The notes: generated by a model not told the origin, from the sequence alone. Shown: positions 10,350 through 20,190, counted from the first letter of the stretch. The stretch: 64,000 bases of DNA from Streptomyces pacificus (GCF_011766325.1 NZ_BLLG01000005.1:1-64000), one strand, 5' to 3'. Translations and numbers: made by a program.

Positions 10350-10700
10350 TCAGGCCGCCGAGGGCGCCTTTTTGATCTCCGTCTCGCGCCGGCGGCGACG
10401 GGCCAGCACCACGCGGCGCTCGGCCGCGGTGAGCCCGCCCCACACGCCGTAGGGCTCGGGCTGGAGCAGCGCGTGCTCGCGGCACTCGACCATGACGGGG
10501 CAGCGGGCGCAGACCCGCTTGGCCGCGTCCTCGCGCGAGAGCCGCGCCGCCGTCGGTTCCTTGGAGGGCGCGAAGAACAGTCCGGCTTCGTCCCGGCGGC
10601 ACACCGCCTCCGTGTGCCAGGGCGCGTCCTGGTCTTCCCGAGCGGCTGAACGCTGGGGAGGAACGGCTACCTGCAGGGGCTGATGCGGCAGTTGCAGCAC
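10350..10700 (-). CDS. wblI: WhiB family iron-sulfur regulator (WblI-like)
   Basis: A 116-residue WhiB-like protein. These small actinobacterial regulators carry a [4Fe-4S] or [4Fe-4S]/NO-responsive cluster and act with the principal sigma factor. The four cluster cysteines are in HTEAVCRRDEAG (about residue 33) and KRVCARCPVMVECREHAL (C-x-x-C-x5-C). The G-V-W-G-G turn (PYGVWGGLTAAERRVVL) precedes an Arg-rich DNA-binding tail, RRRRRETEIKK. GTG at 10700 has AGGAG six bases upstream. The assignment to WblI rests on memory of a similar glpX neighbour in S. coelicolor; the WhiB family call is secure. Confidence 0.9.
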   Translation of the reverse strand: MLQLPHQPLQVAVPPQRSAAREDQDAPWHTEAVCRRDEAGLFFAPSKEPTAARLSREDAAKRVCARCPVMVECREHALLQPEPYGVWGGLTAAERRVVLARRRRRETEIKKAPSAA

Positions 10701-10833
10701 GGTCTACTCCTGACGACGGCTTCGCGAGCGAGAGACGATGCAGCAAGGCCTACCCGCTGTACGCGCGCCTATGCACTGAGTGGCATCGCGTTCAGCGCAC
10801 CGGAACCGCGGGCCACCCCAACCGCCCCCGGTG

Positions 10834-11616
10834 TCAGGGCCCCAGACGCTTGCGCAGCCGGTCGTGGAGGTCCGCGATGAGCTTCCCGCGCTTCGGCTTC
10901 GCCTCCACATTGCCGAAAACGGAATACCCGTTGACGACCACGACCGGGGCCTCCGGGTCGGCGGCCTCCAGCGTGACGACCTCGAAGTTGCCGAAGACCC
11001 CCGTGCCGCTGCCGCGCAGCGAGATGTTCTCGGGGACGCGGACCTCCACATTGCCGAAGATCGAGGTGGCGTTGATGACGCTGAGCCGCTGGCCGAACAT
11101 GGCCTCGGTCAGGTCGATCTCGATGTTCCCGAAGAGCGAGAACGCCTGGGTCCGGGCACCGACGCGCCAACGCCCCTTGCGGATGGAGCTGGAGAAGACG
11201 GCCACGAGGTTCTCGGCCGGGCCTTCGGCGGCCTCGGGGCCATAGGCATACGGGGCCGGGTCCCGGCGGGGCGAGGGGCCCGCGGGCAGGTCATGGACGA
11301 TCGGCTCCAGTTCACCCACGGTCTTGGCACGGTAGACCGCGTCGATGCGCTCGGCGTGCTCCTCGGCATCGAGCCGCCCCTCGGCGAGAGCCTCCCGGAG
11401 GATGTCCGCCGTCCTGTCGCGGTCGGCGTCGGAAGCGCGGACGGCCCTGGCGGGGTCCGCGGGCGCGGGGGGTGCGGGGGGTGCGGCAGGCGCGGCGGGC
11501 GGGGCAGGAGCCTGCGGTGCGGAGGGCGCGGCAGGCCCGGAGGGCGCGGCAGGCGCGATGGGGTTCTGGGCCTGTCGGCGCCCGGGGTCCGCTGAGTCGT
11601 GCTTGTCGAGGTCCAC
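10834..11616 (-). CDS. DUF1707 protein with LiaF-like C-terminal domain
   Basis: A 260-residue protein. After a Pro/Ala-rich N-terminal linker it has a DUF1707 (SHOCT-like) domain at about residues 54-105: VRASDADRDRTADILREALA, GRLDAEEHAERIDAVYRAKT. The C-terminal half repeats strands of the form FSLFGNIEIDL, TSIFGNVEVRVP, GVFGNFEVVTL and YSVFGNVEAK, a beta-solenoid like DUF2154/LiaF cell-wall stress proteins. It lacks membrane helices, so it is probably cytoplasmic. A TAGGGT -10-like box ends six bases before the GTG at 11616, suggesting a leaderless transcript; a GTG at 11622 is the alternative. Function not established. Confidence 0.8.
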   Translation of the reverse strand: MDLDKHDSADPGRRQAQNPIAPAAPSGPAAPSAPQAPAPPAAPAAPPAPPAPADPARAVRASDADRDRTADILREALAEGRLDAEEHAERIDAVYRAKTVGELEPIVHDLPAGPSPRRDPAPYAYGPEAAEGPAENLVAVFSSSIRKGRWRVGARTQAFSLFGNIEIDLTEAMFGQRLSVINATSIFGNVEVRVPENISLRGSGTGVFGNFEVVTLEAADPEAPVVVVNGYSVFGNVEAKPKRGKLIADLHDRLRKRLGP

Positions 11617-11622
11617 ACCCAC

Positions 11623-11648
11623 ACCCTAGCGATACGCGATAGATCGCG
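11623..11648 (-). promoter_or_regulatory. Promoter and palindromic operator of the DUF1707 gene
   Basis: Read on the minus strand, CGCGAT-CT-ATCGCG (11635-11648) is a 14-bp inverted repeat with a two-base centre, lying just upstream of TAGGGT (11623-11628), a good -10 element seven bases from the GTG at 11616. A palindrome in the promoter spacer suggests repression by a dimeric regulator; TATCGCGATA-like sites are often bound by PadR-type proteins, but the binder here is unknown. Confidence 0.45.
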
Positions 11649-11790
11649 ACTAGGGCGTGTTGCGAGAGCAGCTCGGCCCGAGCGGCAACAGGGTGGGGTC
11701 CGCCGCCTTCGGCGCGCGTGATCGCAAGACCAAAAGGCACTCCCGAAACGGAGACATACGGCCACCCTTGGGGACCTGAGTCCGGGGAGG

Positions 11791-11874
11791 GGCTCCGGGC
11801 TCCGGGCTCCGGGCTCCGGGCTCCGGGCTCCGGGCTCCGGGCTCCGGGCTCCGGGCTCCGGGCTCCGGGCTCCG
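11791..11874. repeat. Twelve perfect tandem copies of a heptamer
   Basis: The unit GGCTCCG is repeated exactly 12 times without interruption (84 bp) in the gap between the DUF1707 gene and the class I fumarase gene. No ORF with plausible function uses it. Copy number of a 7-bp unit is likely to vary between isolates. Confidence 0.95.
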
Positions 11875-11969
11875 ACTGAGCCTTACCTCACAAGCCCGGA
11901 CGGCAGCGGGCGTCTTACGCTTGTGGGCGCGCTGCCCAAGGATGCCAGCCGCCGTCTGCCGAGTGAGGA

Positions 11970-13694
11970 ATGGCCGCAATGCCCCCTGTCCCCCGCCCCA
12001 CCCGCACTGCCGATTCCCGCCCGACCTCCCCTGCGTTCGCCTACACCGGTCTGCTCCCCCTGGGAGAGGACACCACGTCCTACCGCCTGGTCACCACCGA
12101 GGGCGTCGCCACCTTCGAGGCCGACGGGCGCACCTTCCTCAAGGTCGAGCCCGAGGCGCTGCGCCGTCTCGCGGAGGAGGCCGTTCACGACATCCAGCAC
12201 TACCTCCGCCCGACGCACCTCGCCCAGCTGCGCACGATCATCGACGACCCCGAGGCGTCGGCGAACGACAAGTTCGTCGCGCTTGACCTGCTCAAGAACG
12301 CGAACATCGCGGCGGCGGGCGTGCTCCCCATGTGCCAGGACACCGGTACGGCGATCGTCATGGGCAAGCGCGGGCAGAACGTCCTCACCGAGGGCGGCGA
12401 CGAGGAGGCGCTGAGCCGCGGCGTCTTCGACGCGTACACCAGGCTCAACCTGCGCTACTCCCAGATGGCCCCGCTCACCATGTGGGAGGAGAGGAACACC
12501 GGCACGAACCTGCCCGCCCAGATCGAGCTGTACGCGACGGACGGCGGCGCGTACAAGTTCCTCTTCATGGCCAAGGGCGGCGGCTCAGCCAACAAGTCCT
12601 TCCTCTACCAGGAGACCAAGGCGGTCCTGAACGAGGCCTCCATGATGAGGTTCCTGGAGGAGAAGATCCGCTCCCTGGGCACGGCCGCGTGCCCGCCGTA
12701 CCACCTGGCCGTCGTCGTCGGCGGGACATCGGCCGAGTACGCGCTGAAGACCGCGAAGTACGCCTCCGCGCACTACCTGGACGAACTGCCGGAAGAGGGC
12801 TCGGGCCTCGGGCACGGCTTCCGGGACAGGGAGCTGGAGCAGAAGGTCTTCGAGCTGACGCAGCGGATCGGCATCGGCGCGCAGTTCGGCGGCAAGTACT
12901 TCTGCCACGACGTGCGGGTGGTGCGCCTCCCGAGGCACGGCGCGTCCTGCCCCGTGGCGATCGCCGTGTCCTGCTCCGCCGACCGCCAGGCGGTCGCGAA
13001 GATCACCGCCGAGGGCGTATTCCTGGAGCAGCTGGAGACGGACCCGGCGCGCTTCCTGCCGGAGACCACCGACGAGCAGCTCGACGAGAGCGGCGACGTG
13101 GTCAGGATCGACCTCAACCGGCCGATGGACGAGATCCTGGCCGAGCTGACCAAGTACCCGGTCAAGACGCGGCTCTCGCTCACCGGCCCGCTCGTCGTGG
13201 CCCGCGACATCGCGCACGCCAAGATCAAGGAGCGACTGGACGCAGGCGAGGAGATGCCGCAGTACCTCAGGGACCACCCGGTCTACTACGCAGGCCCCGC
13301 GAAGACCCCGGAGGGCTACGCGTCCGGGTCCTTCGGCCCGACGACGGCCGGGCGGATGGACTCCTACGTCGAGCAGTTCCAGGCAGCGGGTGGTTCCAAG
13401 GTCATGCTGGCCAAGGGCAACCGCAGCCGGCAGGTCACGGACGCCTGCAAGGAGCACGGCGGCTTCTACCTCGGCTCGATCGGCGGCCCCGCGGCGCGCC
13501 TCGCCCAGGACTGCATCAAGAAGGTGGAGGTCGTCGAGTACGAGGAACTCGGCATGGAGGCCGTCTGGAAGATCGAGGTCGAGGACTTCCCGGCGTTCAT
13601 CGTCGTCGACGACAAGGGCAGCGACTTCTTCCAGGACCCCGCGCCCGCGCCGACCTTCACCTCCATCCCGGTCCGCGGCCCCGGTCGGTCCTGA
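11970..13694 (+). CDS. Class I fumarate hydratase (iron-sulfur)
   Basis: An oxygen-sensitive [4Fe-4S] fumarase interconverting fumarate and malate in the TCA cycle; 574 residues, the length of single-chain class I enzymes. The N-terminal alpha domain includes [20 protein letters not shown] (first cluster Cys), [19 protein letters not shown] and [34 protein letters not shown] and [10 protein letters not shown] supply the other cysteines. The C-terminal beta domain contains [40 protein letters not shown] and the [10 protein letters not shown] segment. The ATG at 11970 is used; GTGAGG is close upstream and an ATG at 11979 may be the real start. A class II enzyme follows 517 bp downstream. Confidence 0.95.
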   Translation: MAAMPPVPRPTRTADSRPTSPAFAYTGLLPLGEDTTSYRLVTTEGVATFEADGRTFLKVEPEALRRLAEEAVHDIQHYLRPTHLAQLRTIIDDPEASANDKFVALDLLKNANIAAAGVLPMCQDTGTAIVMGKRGQNVLTEGGDEEALSRGVFDAYTRLNLRYSQMAPLTMWEERNTGTNLPAQIELYATDGGAYKFLFMAKGGGSANKSFLYQETKAVLNEASMMRFLEEKIRSLGTAACPPYHLAVVVGGTSAEYALKTAKYASAHYLDELPEEGSGLGHGFRDRELEQKVFELTQRIGIGAQFGGKYFCHDVRVVRLPRHGASCPVAIAVSCSADRQAVAKITAEGVFLEQLETDPARFLPETTDEQLDESGDVVRIDLNRPMDEILAELTKYPVKTRLSLTGPLVVARDIAHAKIKERLDAGEEMPQYLRDHPVYYAGPAKTPEGYASGSFGPTTAGRMDSYVEQFQAAGGSKVMLAKGNRSRQVTDACKEHGGFYLGSIGGPAARLAQDCIKKVEVVEYEELGMEAVWKIEVEDFPAFIVVDDKGSDFFQDPAPAPTFTSIPVRGPGRS

Positions 13695-14211
13695 GCCAGG
13701 AACCCGGCGCTCTCCCCGGCCGGGCGCTCTCCCCGGCCGGGGACTCCTCCCGGCCGTGGACTCCTCCGGGCCCTGCGCCGGCCCTGCACGGCCCGCTGTC
13801 CCCGAGAGACCCCGCTGCCGGGACCCGAGGAGCTCGGGGACGGCCAGCCGCCCGCCGGGCCCGGAGGAGAGCGGCCGCCCGCGCCCCGACCACCCGGACC
13901 CGGACGGCCCGGGGACCGGCCCCGCATCCGGACCGCCCGCGCCCGGTGGTCCACCGGCTTCCGCCCCCGTGTGCCGACGGCACCGGGTCGCGTCGGCACC
14001 GCGCGCCGCCGCCCACCATGCCGCCGCCCGCTCACCGGGCCGCCGCCGGCGACGCTCGCCCGAGCGGCCGGAGCGGCAGCTCGTGTGCGGCGCACGGCCG
14101 TCCGGGCCCCCTGGGCCGTCCGGGCTGTGCGGACCGTCCGGCACGGCCGGGGCGCGCATCTGGGAATAGCCGCCACCACTGGCATGCTGACCCTGACCAG
14201 GAGGTTCGACG
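13695..14211. other. Intergenic region between the two fumarase genes
   Basis: No gene is supported here. The first 70 bp contain two tandem copies of a 17-bp motif (GCGCTCTCCCCGGCCGG) and related GACTCCTCC repeats. The remainder is Pro/Arg-coding noise in all frames. The fumC Shine-Dalgarno sequence AGGAGG lies at the right end. Confidence 0.5.
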
Positions 14212-15618
14212 ATGTCCGACACGAGCGAGAACGCAGGCCGCCACCGGATCGAACACGACTCCATGGGAGCGGTCCGCGTGCCGGAGCACGCGAAGTGGCG
14301 TGCCCAGACCCAGCGGGCGGTGGAGAACTTCCCCCTCTCCGGGCTGCGGCTGGAACGCGCCCATGTGGAGGCACTGGCCCGGATCAAGCAGAGCGCCGCC
14401 AAGGTCAACGCGGAGCTCGGCGTCCTCGACCATGACGTCGCGGGGGCCATCCAGGAGGCGGCCGCCGAGGTCGCCGAGGGCCTCTGGGACGAGCACTTCC
14501 CCGTCGACGTCTTCCAGACCGGCTCGGGGACGTCGTCCAACATGAACATGAACGAGGTGCTGGCCACCCTCGCCGGCGAGCGCCTCGGCCGCGAAGTCCA
14601 CCCCAACGACCACGTCAACGCCTCGCAGTCGTCCAACGACGTCTTCCCCTCGTCGATCCACATCGCCGCGACGGCCGCCGTGACGCGGGACCTGGTCCCC
14701 GCGCTGGAGCACCTGGCGCAGGCGCTGGAGCGCAAGGCCGCGGAGTTCGCCGGTGTGGTGAAGGCCGGCCGCACCCATCTGATGGACGCGACACCGGTCA
14801 CTCTCGGCCAGGAGTTCGGCGGCTACGCGGCGCAGATCCGGTACGGGATGGAACGCCTCGACGCCTCGCTGCCGCGGCTCGCCGAACTCCCGCTCGGCGG
14901 TACGGCGGTGGGAACCGGCGTCAACACGCCGCCCGGGTTCCCGGCGGCGGTCATCGCCGAGGTGGCGCGCGCGACCGGGCTGCCGCTGACCGAGGCGCGC
15001 GACCACTTCGAGGCGCAGGGTGCCAGGGACGGACTCGTGGAGGCCAGCGGCCAGCTGCGGACGGTCGCCGTCTCGCTCACCAAGATCTCGAACGATCTGC
15101 GCTGGATGGCGAGCGGTCCGCGCACCGGCCTCGCCGAGATCCGGCTGCCCGACCTCCAGCCCGGTTCGTCGATCATGCCGGGCAAGGTCAACCCGGTCGT
15201 CCCCGAAGCCGTCCTCATGGTGGCCGCGCAGGTCATGGGCAATGACACGACGGTCGCGGTGGCGGGCGCCGCGGGGAACTTCGAGCTGAACGTGATGCTC
15301 CCGGTGATGGCCAAGAACCTGCTGGAGTCGGTGCGCCTTCTCGCGAACGCGGCCCGGCTGCTCGCCGACCGCACGGTGGACGGAATCACCGCCGACGAGG
15401 AACGGGCCCGTGAGTACGCCGAGTCGTCGCCTTCCGTCGTCACCCCGCTCAACAGGTACATCGGGTACGAGGAGGCCGCAAGGGTCGTCAAGAGGTCCCT
15501 GGCGGAGCGGAAGACGATCCGCGAGGTGGTGCTGGAGGGCGGCTACGTGGAACGCGGGGCGCTGACGGTCGAGCAGCTGGACGAGGCGCTGGACGTCCTG
15601 CGGATGACACGCCCCTGA
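14212..15618 (+). CDS. fumC: Class II fumarate hydratase
   Basis: A heat- and oxygen-stable, cluster-free fumarase of the aspartase/fumarase superfamily, 468 residues. The signature [16 protein letters not shown] (about residue 320) carries the catalytic Ser loop. [13 protein letters not shown] and [20 protein letters not shown] are the substrate-binding regions and [19 protein letters not shown] contains the general catalytic His. The start ATG follows AGGAGG with a seven-base spacer. It lies in tandem with the class I fumarase gene, so the cell has an iron-dependent and an iron-independent version side by side, allowing the TCA cycle to continue under iron limitation or oxidative stress (inference). 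Confidence 0.97.
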   Translation: MSDTSENAGRHRIEHDSMGAVRVPEHAKWRAQTQRAVENFPLSGLRLERAHVEALARIKQSAAKVNAELGVLDHDVAGAIQEAAAEVAEGLWDEHFPVDVFQTGSGTSSNMNMNEVLATLAGERLGREVHPNDHVNASQSSNDVFPSSIHIAATAAVTRDLVPALEHLAQALERKAAEFAGVVKAGRTHLMDATPVTLGQEFGGYAAQIRYGMERLDASLPRLAELPLGGTAVGTGVNTPPGFPAAVIAEVARATGLPLTEARDHFEAQGARDGLVEASGQLRTVAVSLTKISNDLRWMASGPRTGLAEIRLPDLQPGSSIMPGKVNPVVPEAVLMVAAQVMGNDTTVAVAGAAGNFELNVMLPVMAKNLLESVRLLANAARLLADRTVDGITADEERAREYAESSPSVVTPLNRYIGYEEAARVVKRSLAERKTIREVVLEGGYVERGALTVEQLDEALDVLRMTRP

Positions 15619-15789
15619 GGCCGACCGCGGCACCGCCGGAGGCGACACCCTCTCGTCGCACGCGGCGCCGCAGTGTCGAGGCCCGCCAGACGCGCACCGG
15701 AGCGTGCCGCCGGAGCCGCTCCGCCCCGCGCGCTGACGGAGCCCGTCCCGCCCCATGCCCTGGTGGCACGTCAGACGGCCTGCGCCCCG

Positions 15790-16014
15790 TCGCGAGGGGG
15801 CGAGGACGGGTTCGACCGGGCCCGGTCGGCCGGGCTGATCGCCGAGGACCGGGCGCGGCGGGTGCGTGCGGCGGGTCCGGACGCGGTCGCGCCGATCGGG
15901 GGCTGGGGTGCGCCGTACTCCGACGGCTGGGAGGACTGGCGGCCCGACCCCCGCCGGCGGGTCACGGAGCTGCCGGGCGACTGGAATCGAACCCCGGCGG
16001 CCACGTCCGCATGA
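15790..16014 (+). pseudogene. DUF402 protein, C-terminal remnant
   Basis: Only the last 70 or so codons of a DUF402 (FomD-like nucleoside-diphosphate hydrolase-fold) protein can be recognised: EDGFDRARSAGLIAEDRARRV, then GGWGAPYSDGWEDWRPDP and LPGDWNRTPA. The preceding sequence back to 15673 is open but does not contain the beta-barrel core, so the gene is 5'-truncated. Intact homologues of about 200 residues are common near fumC in Streptomyces, as far as I recall, which supports decay in place rather than a new gene. Confidence 0.55.
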
Positions 16015-16030
16015 CGGCGGCGTGAGACCC

Positions 16031-16061
16031 TTGATGCGCCCCCGGGGTTCAAACGTAGGAT
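16031..16061 (+). promoter_or_regulatory. Sigma-70-like promoter ahead of the SpoIIE-type gene
   Basis: TTGATG (16031-16036) and TAGGAT (16056-16061) are separated by 19 bp. They lie about 80 bases before the GTG at 16144, which has a strong AAGGGGGA ribosome-binding site. The spacer is slightly long. Confidence 0.4.
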
Positions 16062-16143
16062 CGTCCTCCGCAAGACCACGTCGCATCAGAGACTGAGCGC
16101 AGCACAGAAACTGACCGTAAGTCATCACAAGGGGGACCGAACC

Positions 16144-16422
16144 GTGCCGAATGTGCGCCCGGACATCCCCCGATCTGTCGATGCCTCGCCCGGATTGGGT
16201 ATGGGGTATATCGACCTTCCGGGGGCGTTGCCGTCCCGGGCCGCGGGCTCGTTCGCCCGGCGGCCCGGGGAACCGCGGCGCAGCCACGATCGTCAACGCC
16301 CCCGGAGGCACCAGGCGGCACCCGGGAACCGGGGCGCCGCGGTCGTGCCGTGCCCGGCGGGCTCGGCAGGACGGTTCCCAGCCTCGTACCACCGGCCCGG
16401 ACGGACGGAATCCCAGGCGTGA
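16144..16422 (+). CDS. Small ORF translationally coupled to phosphatase gene
   Basis: A possible 92-residue protein starting MPNVRPDIPRSVDASPG. It has a strong AAGGGGGA ribosome-binding site, a promoter-like sequence upstream, and a TGA that overlaps the likely GTG start of the SpoIIE-type gene (GTGA). No domain is recognised and the second half is Arg/Pro/Gly-rich, so it may be a leader peptide, a genuine small protein, or the true N-terminus of the phosphatase separated by a frameshift. Codon position bias is weak. Confidence 0.4.
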   Translation: MPNVRPDIPRSVDASPGLGMGYIDLPGALPSRAAGSFARRPGEPRRSHDRQRPRRHQAAPGNRGAAVVPCPAGSAGRFPASYHRPGRTESQA

Positions 16423-18302
16423 CGGAGCATCCCACCTCCCACGAAGGCCGGCAGCCTGTCGCCGCCCGGTCGCAGGAGCGCACCCGGCCGCGGCAGGAGG
16501 CCGCCGCCCATGCCTCCCGGCCGGCAGCGGCCGCCGCGGTCCCGCCGCAGCCGCCCGCACCCCCGTCCCCGCCGGGGGACGCAGCGGGGCCGGCCCGCCG
16601 CGACGGCGACCGGCTGCGGTTCGTCGGTGCGGCCACCCGGAGGATCGCCCGCGGAATAGACCTGGACGAGATCGTGCTCGGGCTGTGCCGGGCCACCGTC
16701 CCCACGTTCTCCGACGCCATCCTCGTGTATCTGCGGGACCCGCTGCCGGTGGGCGACGAGCGGCCCGTCGAGCCGTTCGTGCTGCGACTGCGGCGGACCG
16801 ACCGGCTCCGTTTAGCGGACGAGGACACCGAGAGCGCCCTGCTGGGCGGTTTCCCGGTGCCGGTGCTCGGCGCGCCGGCCGAGGTCGCGCCGGCCGCCGA
16901 GCTGTGCGAGGTGATCGCGGGCGGCGCGCTGGCCGAGGTCCTGCGCGGCGTGCGTCCCGTCTTCGGCGACTCGGCCGCCGCCCGTGCGGCGCTGCCCGAG
17001 CTGCTGGGCGACGGCAGGACCCTGCCCGCGGGGCACCGGTCGGTCCTGGCACCGCTGCGGGGCCGTCGCCGGGTCACCGGCGCCGCGATCTTCCTGCGCC
17101 GTCCCGACCGGCCCGCCTTCGAGCCGGACGACCTGCTGGTGGCCGCCCAGCTGGCGACGCACACCGCGCTGGGCATCGACAAGGCGGTCCTGTACGGCCG
17201 CGAGGCCTACATCGCGGACGAGCTGCAGCGCACGATGCTGCCCGAGGGGCTGCCGCAGCCGACCGGTGTACGGCTGGCCTCCCGCTATCTCCCGGCCGCG
17301 GAGACCGCGCGGGTCGGCGGCGACTGGTACGACGCCATCCCGCTGCCCGGCAGCCGGGTCGCGCTGGTCGTCGGCGACGTCATGGGCCACTCCATGACAT
17401 CGGCCGCGATCATGGGCCAGCTGCGGACGACGGCCCAGACCCTGGCCGGTCTCGACCTGCCGCCGCAGGAGGTGCTGCACCATCTCGACGAACAGGCCCA
17501 GCGGCTCGGCACCGACCGCATGGCGACCTGCCTGTACGCGGTCTACGACCCGGTCGCGCACCGCATCACCATCGCCAACGCCGGCCATCCGCCACCGGTG
17601 CTGCTGCACCTCGGCGGTCGGGCGGAGGTCCTGCGGGTGCCGCCGGGCGCTCCCATCGGCGTGGGCGGGGTGGACTTCGAGGCCGTGGAGCTGGACGCGC
17701 CCGCCGGGGCCACCCTGCTCCTCTACACCGACGGGCTGGTGGAGTCGCGGCTGCGGGACGTGTGGACCGGCATCGAGCAGCTGAGGGAGCGGCTGGCCGC
17801 GACGGCGCAGCTCACCGGCTCCGACCACTCGCCGCCGCTGGAGGCGCTCTGCGACGACGTGCTGGACATGCTGGGCCCGGGTGACCGGGACGACGACATC
17901 GCCCTGCTCGCGGCCCGTTTCGACGGGATCGCACCGAGTGACGTCGCCTACTGGTTCCTGGAGCCGGAGGACTCCGCCCCGGGTCGGGCCCGCCGGCTGG
18001 CCCGCAGGGCACTGGCGCGCTGGGGCATGGAGGAGCTGTCCGACTCGGTGGAGCTGCTGGTCAGCGAGGTGGTGACCAATGCGGTGCGGTACGCCGAGCG
18101 ACCGGTGACGCTGCGGCTGCTGCGCACCGACATGCTGCGCTGCGAGGTCGGCGACGACTCGCCGCAGCTGCCGCGCCAGCGGCGGGCCAGGGACACGGAC
18201 GAGGGCGGCCGCGGGCTGTTCCTGGTGAACCGGCTGGCCAGACGGTGGGGGGCGACCCGGCTGTCCACCGGCAAGGTCGTCTGGTTCGAGCTGGTCATCT
18301 GA
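16419..18302 (+). CDS. GAF-SpoIIE phosphatase-HATPase signalling protein
   Basis: A 627-residue regulator of the partner-switching type. A Pro/Ala-rich N-terminus is followed by a GAF-like sensor domain (about residues 75-270, DRLRFVGAATRRIARGIDLD onward). A PP2C/SpoIIE serine phosphatase domain follows, with ELQRTMLPEGLPQ, RVGGDWYDAIPL and VVGDVMGHSMTSAAIMGQLR supplying metal-binding Asp residues. The last domain is an RsbW-like HATPase_c_2 (about 510-627, LLVSEVVTNAVRYA and DEGGRGLFLVNRLARRWG), an anti-sigma-type kinase. It could both phosphorylate and dephosphorylate anti-sigma antagonists. The start at GTG 16419 overlaps the upstream small ORF; an in-frame ATG at 16350 is an alternative. 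Confidence 0.9.
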   Translation: MTEHPTSHEGRQPVAARSQERTRPRQEAAAHASRPAAAAAVPPQPPAPPSPPGDAAGPARRDGDRLRFVGAATRRIARGIDLDEIVLGLCRATVPTFSDAILVYLRDPLPVGDERPVEPFVLRLRRTDRLRLADEDTESALLGGFPVPVLGAPAEVAPAAELCEVIAGGALAEVLRGVRPVFGDSAAARAALPELLGDGRTLPAGHRSVLAPLRGRRRVTGAAIFLRRPDRPAFEPDDLLVAAQLATHTALGIDKAVLYGREAYIADELQRTMLPEGLPQPTGVRLASRYLPAAETARVGGDWYDAIPLPGSRVALVVGDVMGHSMTSAAIMGQLRTTAQTLAGLDLPPQEVLHHLDEQAQRLGTDRMATCLYAVYDPVAHRITIANAGHPPPVLLHLGGRAEVLRVPPGAPIGVGGVDFEAVELDAPAGATLLLYTDGLVESRLRDVWTGIEQLRERLAATAQLTGSDHSPPLEALCDDVLDMLGPGDRDDDIALLAARFDGIAPSDVAYWFLEPEDSAPGRARRLARRALARWGMEELSDSVELLVSEVVTNAVRYAERPVTLRLLRTDMLRCEVGDDSPQLPRQRRARDTDEGGRGLFLVNRLARRWGATRLSTGKVVWFELVI

Positions 18303-18368
18303 GAGCCGCCCGGCGGCCCGGCCGCCCGGCAGACGACCGGTGGCGCGGCCCTCCGGGGGCCGTCCGGA

Positions 18369-18448
18369 GGCCCGGCCGTCTGAAGGCCCGGCCGTCTGAA
18401 GGCCCGGCCGCCTGAAGGCCCGGCCGTCCGGAGGCCCGGCCGCCTGAA
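18369..18448. repeat. Five tandem copies of a 16-bp unit
   Basis: The unit GGCCCGGCCGTCTGAA occurs five times with single-base or short variation (CCTGAA, TCCGGA endings), with partial copies on both sides. It lies between the SpoIIE-type gene and katA. Each unit contains GGCCCGGCC, so RNA from this region could fold into alternative hairpins and may serve as a terminator. Confidence 0.85.
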
Positions 18449-18586
18449 GGCCGGTCCGGGGCCGCCAGCCATCCCGACCGGGGCGAAAGCCGGATCGAGT
18501 CCAAAGTTGCCGTCTTCGCATGCGAGGAGTTGACTGGGGCACACGGCCGATGCGACCACATTCCCTCGATGAACGGGAGGACGCTC

Positions 18587-20050
18587 GTGACCGAGTCACC
18601 CCCCAAAGCGCCGTACACGACCAGCAGCCACGGCATCCCCGTGGAGAGCGACGAGCACTCGCTGACCGTGGGGCCGGACGGCCCGATCCTTCTCCAGGAC
18701 CACTATCTGATCGAGAAGATGGCCCAGTTCAACCGGGAGCGCGTGCCGGAACGGGTGGTGCACGCCAAGGGCTCCGGCGCGTACGGCTTCTTCGAAGTCA
18801 CCGAAGACGTGAGCCAGTTCACCAAGGCGGACCTGTTCCAGCCGGGCCGGCGCACCGAGATGCTGGCCCGCTTCTCGACGGTCGCCGGTGAGCAGGGCTC
18901 CCCGGACACCTGGCGCGACCCCCGCGGATTCGCCCTGAAGTTCTATACCGAGCACGGCAACTACGACCTGGTCGGCAACAACACGCCGGTCTTCTTCGTA
19001 CGCGACACGATCAAGTTCCAGGACTTCATCAGGTCGCAGAAGCGCCATCCGGTCACCGGGCTGCGCGACAACGACATGCAGTGGGACTTCTGGACCCTCT
19101 CCCCCGAGTCGGCGCACCAGGTCACCTGGCTGATGGGCGACCGGGGTATCCCGAAGACCTACCGGCACATGAACGGCTACGGCTCCCACACCTATATGTG
19201 GATCAACGGCGCCGGCGAGCGGTTCTGGGTGAAGTACCACTTCAAGACCGATCAGGGCATCGACTTCCTCACCCAGGAGGAGGCCGACGGCCTCGCCGGT
19301 TCCGACGCCGACCGGCACCGGCGCGACCTGTACGAGTCGATCGAGGCCGGGGACGCGCCCTCGTGGTCCCTGAAGGTCCAGATCATGCCGTTCGAGGACG
19401 CAGCGGACTACCGCTTCAACCCCTTCGACCTGACGAAGGTGTGGCCGCACGGGGACTACCCGCTGATCGACGTCGGCCGGATGACGCTGAACCGGAATCC
19501 GGAGGACTACTTCGTCCACATCGAGCAGGCCGCCTTCGAGCCGTCGAACATGGTTCCGGGCATCGGTCCCTCACCGGACAAGATGCTGCTCGGCCGGCTG
19601 TTCTCGTACCCGGACACCCACCGGTACCGGATCGGCCCCAACTACGCCCAGCTGCCGCCGAACCGGCCGCACGCGCCGGTGAACTCGTACGCCAAGGACG
19701 GCCCGATGCGGTACGCGCCGTCGTACCCGGCGCGGCCGTACGCCCCCAACTCCTACGGCGGTCCGGACGCCGACTTCGGCCGCTTCGGCGACCCCGCGGG
19801 GTGGGCGACGGCCGGCGAGATGGTACGCGAGGCGTACCGGCTGCACCGTGAGGACGACGACTGGGGGCAGGCGGGCACGATGGTCCGCCACGTCCTCGAC
19901 GACGCCGCCCGTTCGCGGCTGGTGTCGAACGTCAGCGGCCATCTGAAGCAGGGCGTCTCCCGGCCGGTGCTGGACCGCGCCGTGCAGTACTGGCGCAACG
20001 TCGACAAGGAGATCGGCGACCGGATCTCCCAGGAGGTCAACGGAGGCTGA
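18587..20050 (+). CDS. katA: Monofunctional haem catalase
   Basis: A 487-residue small-subunit catalase, converting hydrogen peroxide to water and oxygen. The active-site His lies in [17 protein letters not shown], the distal Asn in [11 protein letters not shown], and the haem-ligand Tyr in [40 protein letters not shown] and PDKMLLGR are also characteristic. The GTG at 18587 follows GGGAGG with six bases between; the longer open frame from 18530 is less likely. Unlike many streptomycetes, no catR (Fur-type) regulator lies next to it, but oxyR is 4.2 kb downstream. Confidence 0.96.
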   Translation: MTESPPKAPYTTSSHGIPVESDEHSLTVGPDGPILLQDHYLIEKMAQFNRERVPERVVHAKGSGAYGFFEVTEDVSQFTKADLFQPGRRTEMLARFSTVAGEQGSPDTWRDPRGFALKFYTEHGNYDLVGNNTPVFFVRDTIKFQDFIRSQKRHPVTGLRDNDMQWDFWTLSPESAHQVTWLMGDRGIPKTYRHMNGYGSHTYMWINGAGERFWVKYHFKTDQGIDFLTQEEADGLAGSDADRHRRDLYESIEAGDAPSWSLKVQIMPFEDAADYRFNPFDLTKVWPHGDYPLIDVGRMTLNRNPEDYFVHIEQAAFEPSNMVPGIGPSPDKMLLGRLFSYPDTHRYRIGPNYAQLPPNRPHAPVNSYAKDGPMRYAPSYPARPYAPNSYGGPDADFGRFGDPAGWATAGEMVREAYRLHREDDDWGQAGTMVRHVLDDAARSRLVSNVSGHLKQGVSRPVLDRAVQYWRNVDKEIGDRISQEVNGG

Positions 20051-20190
20051 CCGGGGACTCGGGCCGGGACCCGGGCCGGGACTCTCAGGCCGGGACTCTC
20101 GGGCCGGGACTCGGGCCGCCCGCACGTCCGGGCCCGGGGACCGGCCGCGCGCGGTCGACGGCCCCGCCCTCCCCGCCGCGAGGACCACGG

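Noticed and set aside
12585-14801. 738-codon open frame on the minus strand
   Set aside because: Opposite to the class I fumarase gene with no recognisable domain.
14032-17052. 1006-codon open frame on the minus strand
   Set aside because: It runs antisense to fumC and the SpoIIE-type gene, has Arg/Pro-rich composition and no domain; it is open only because of GC bias.
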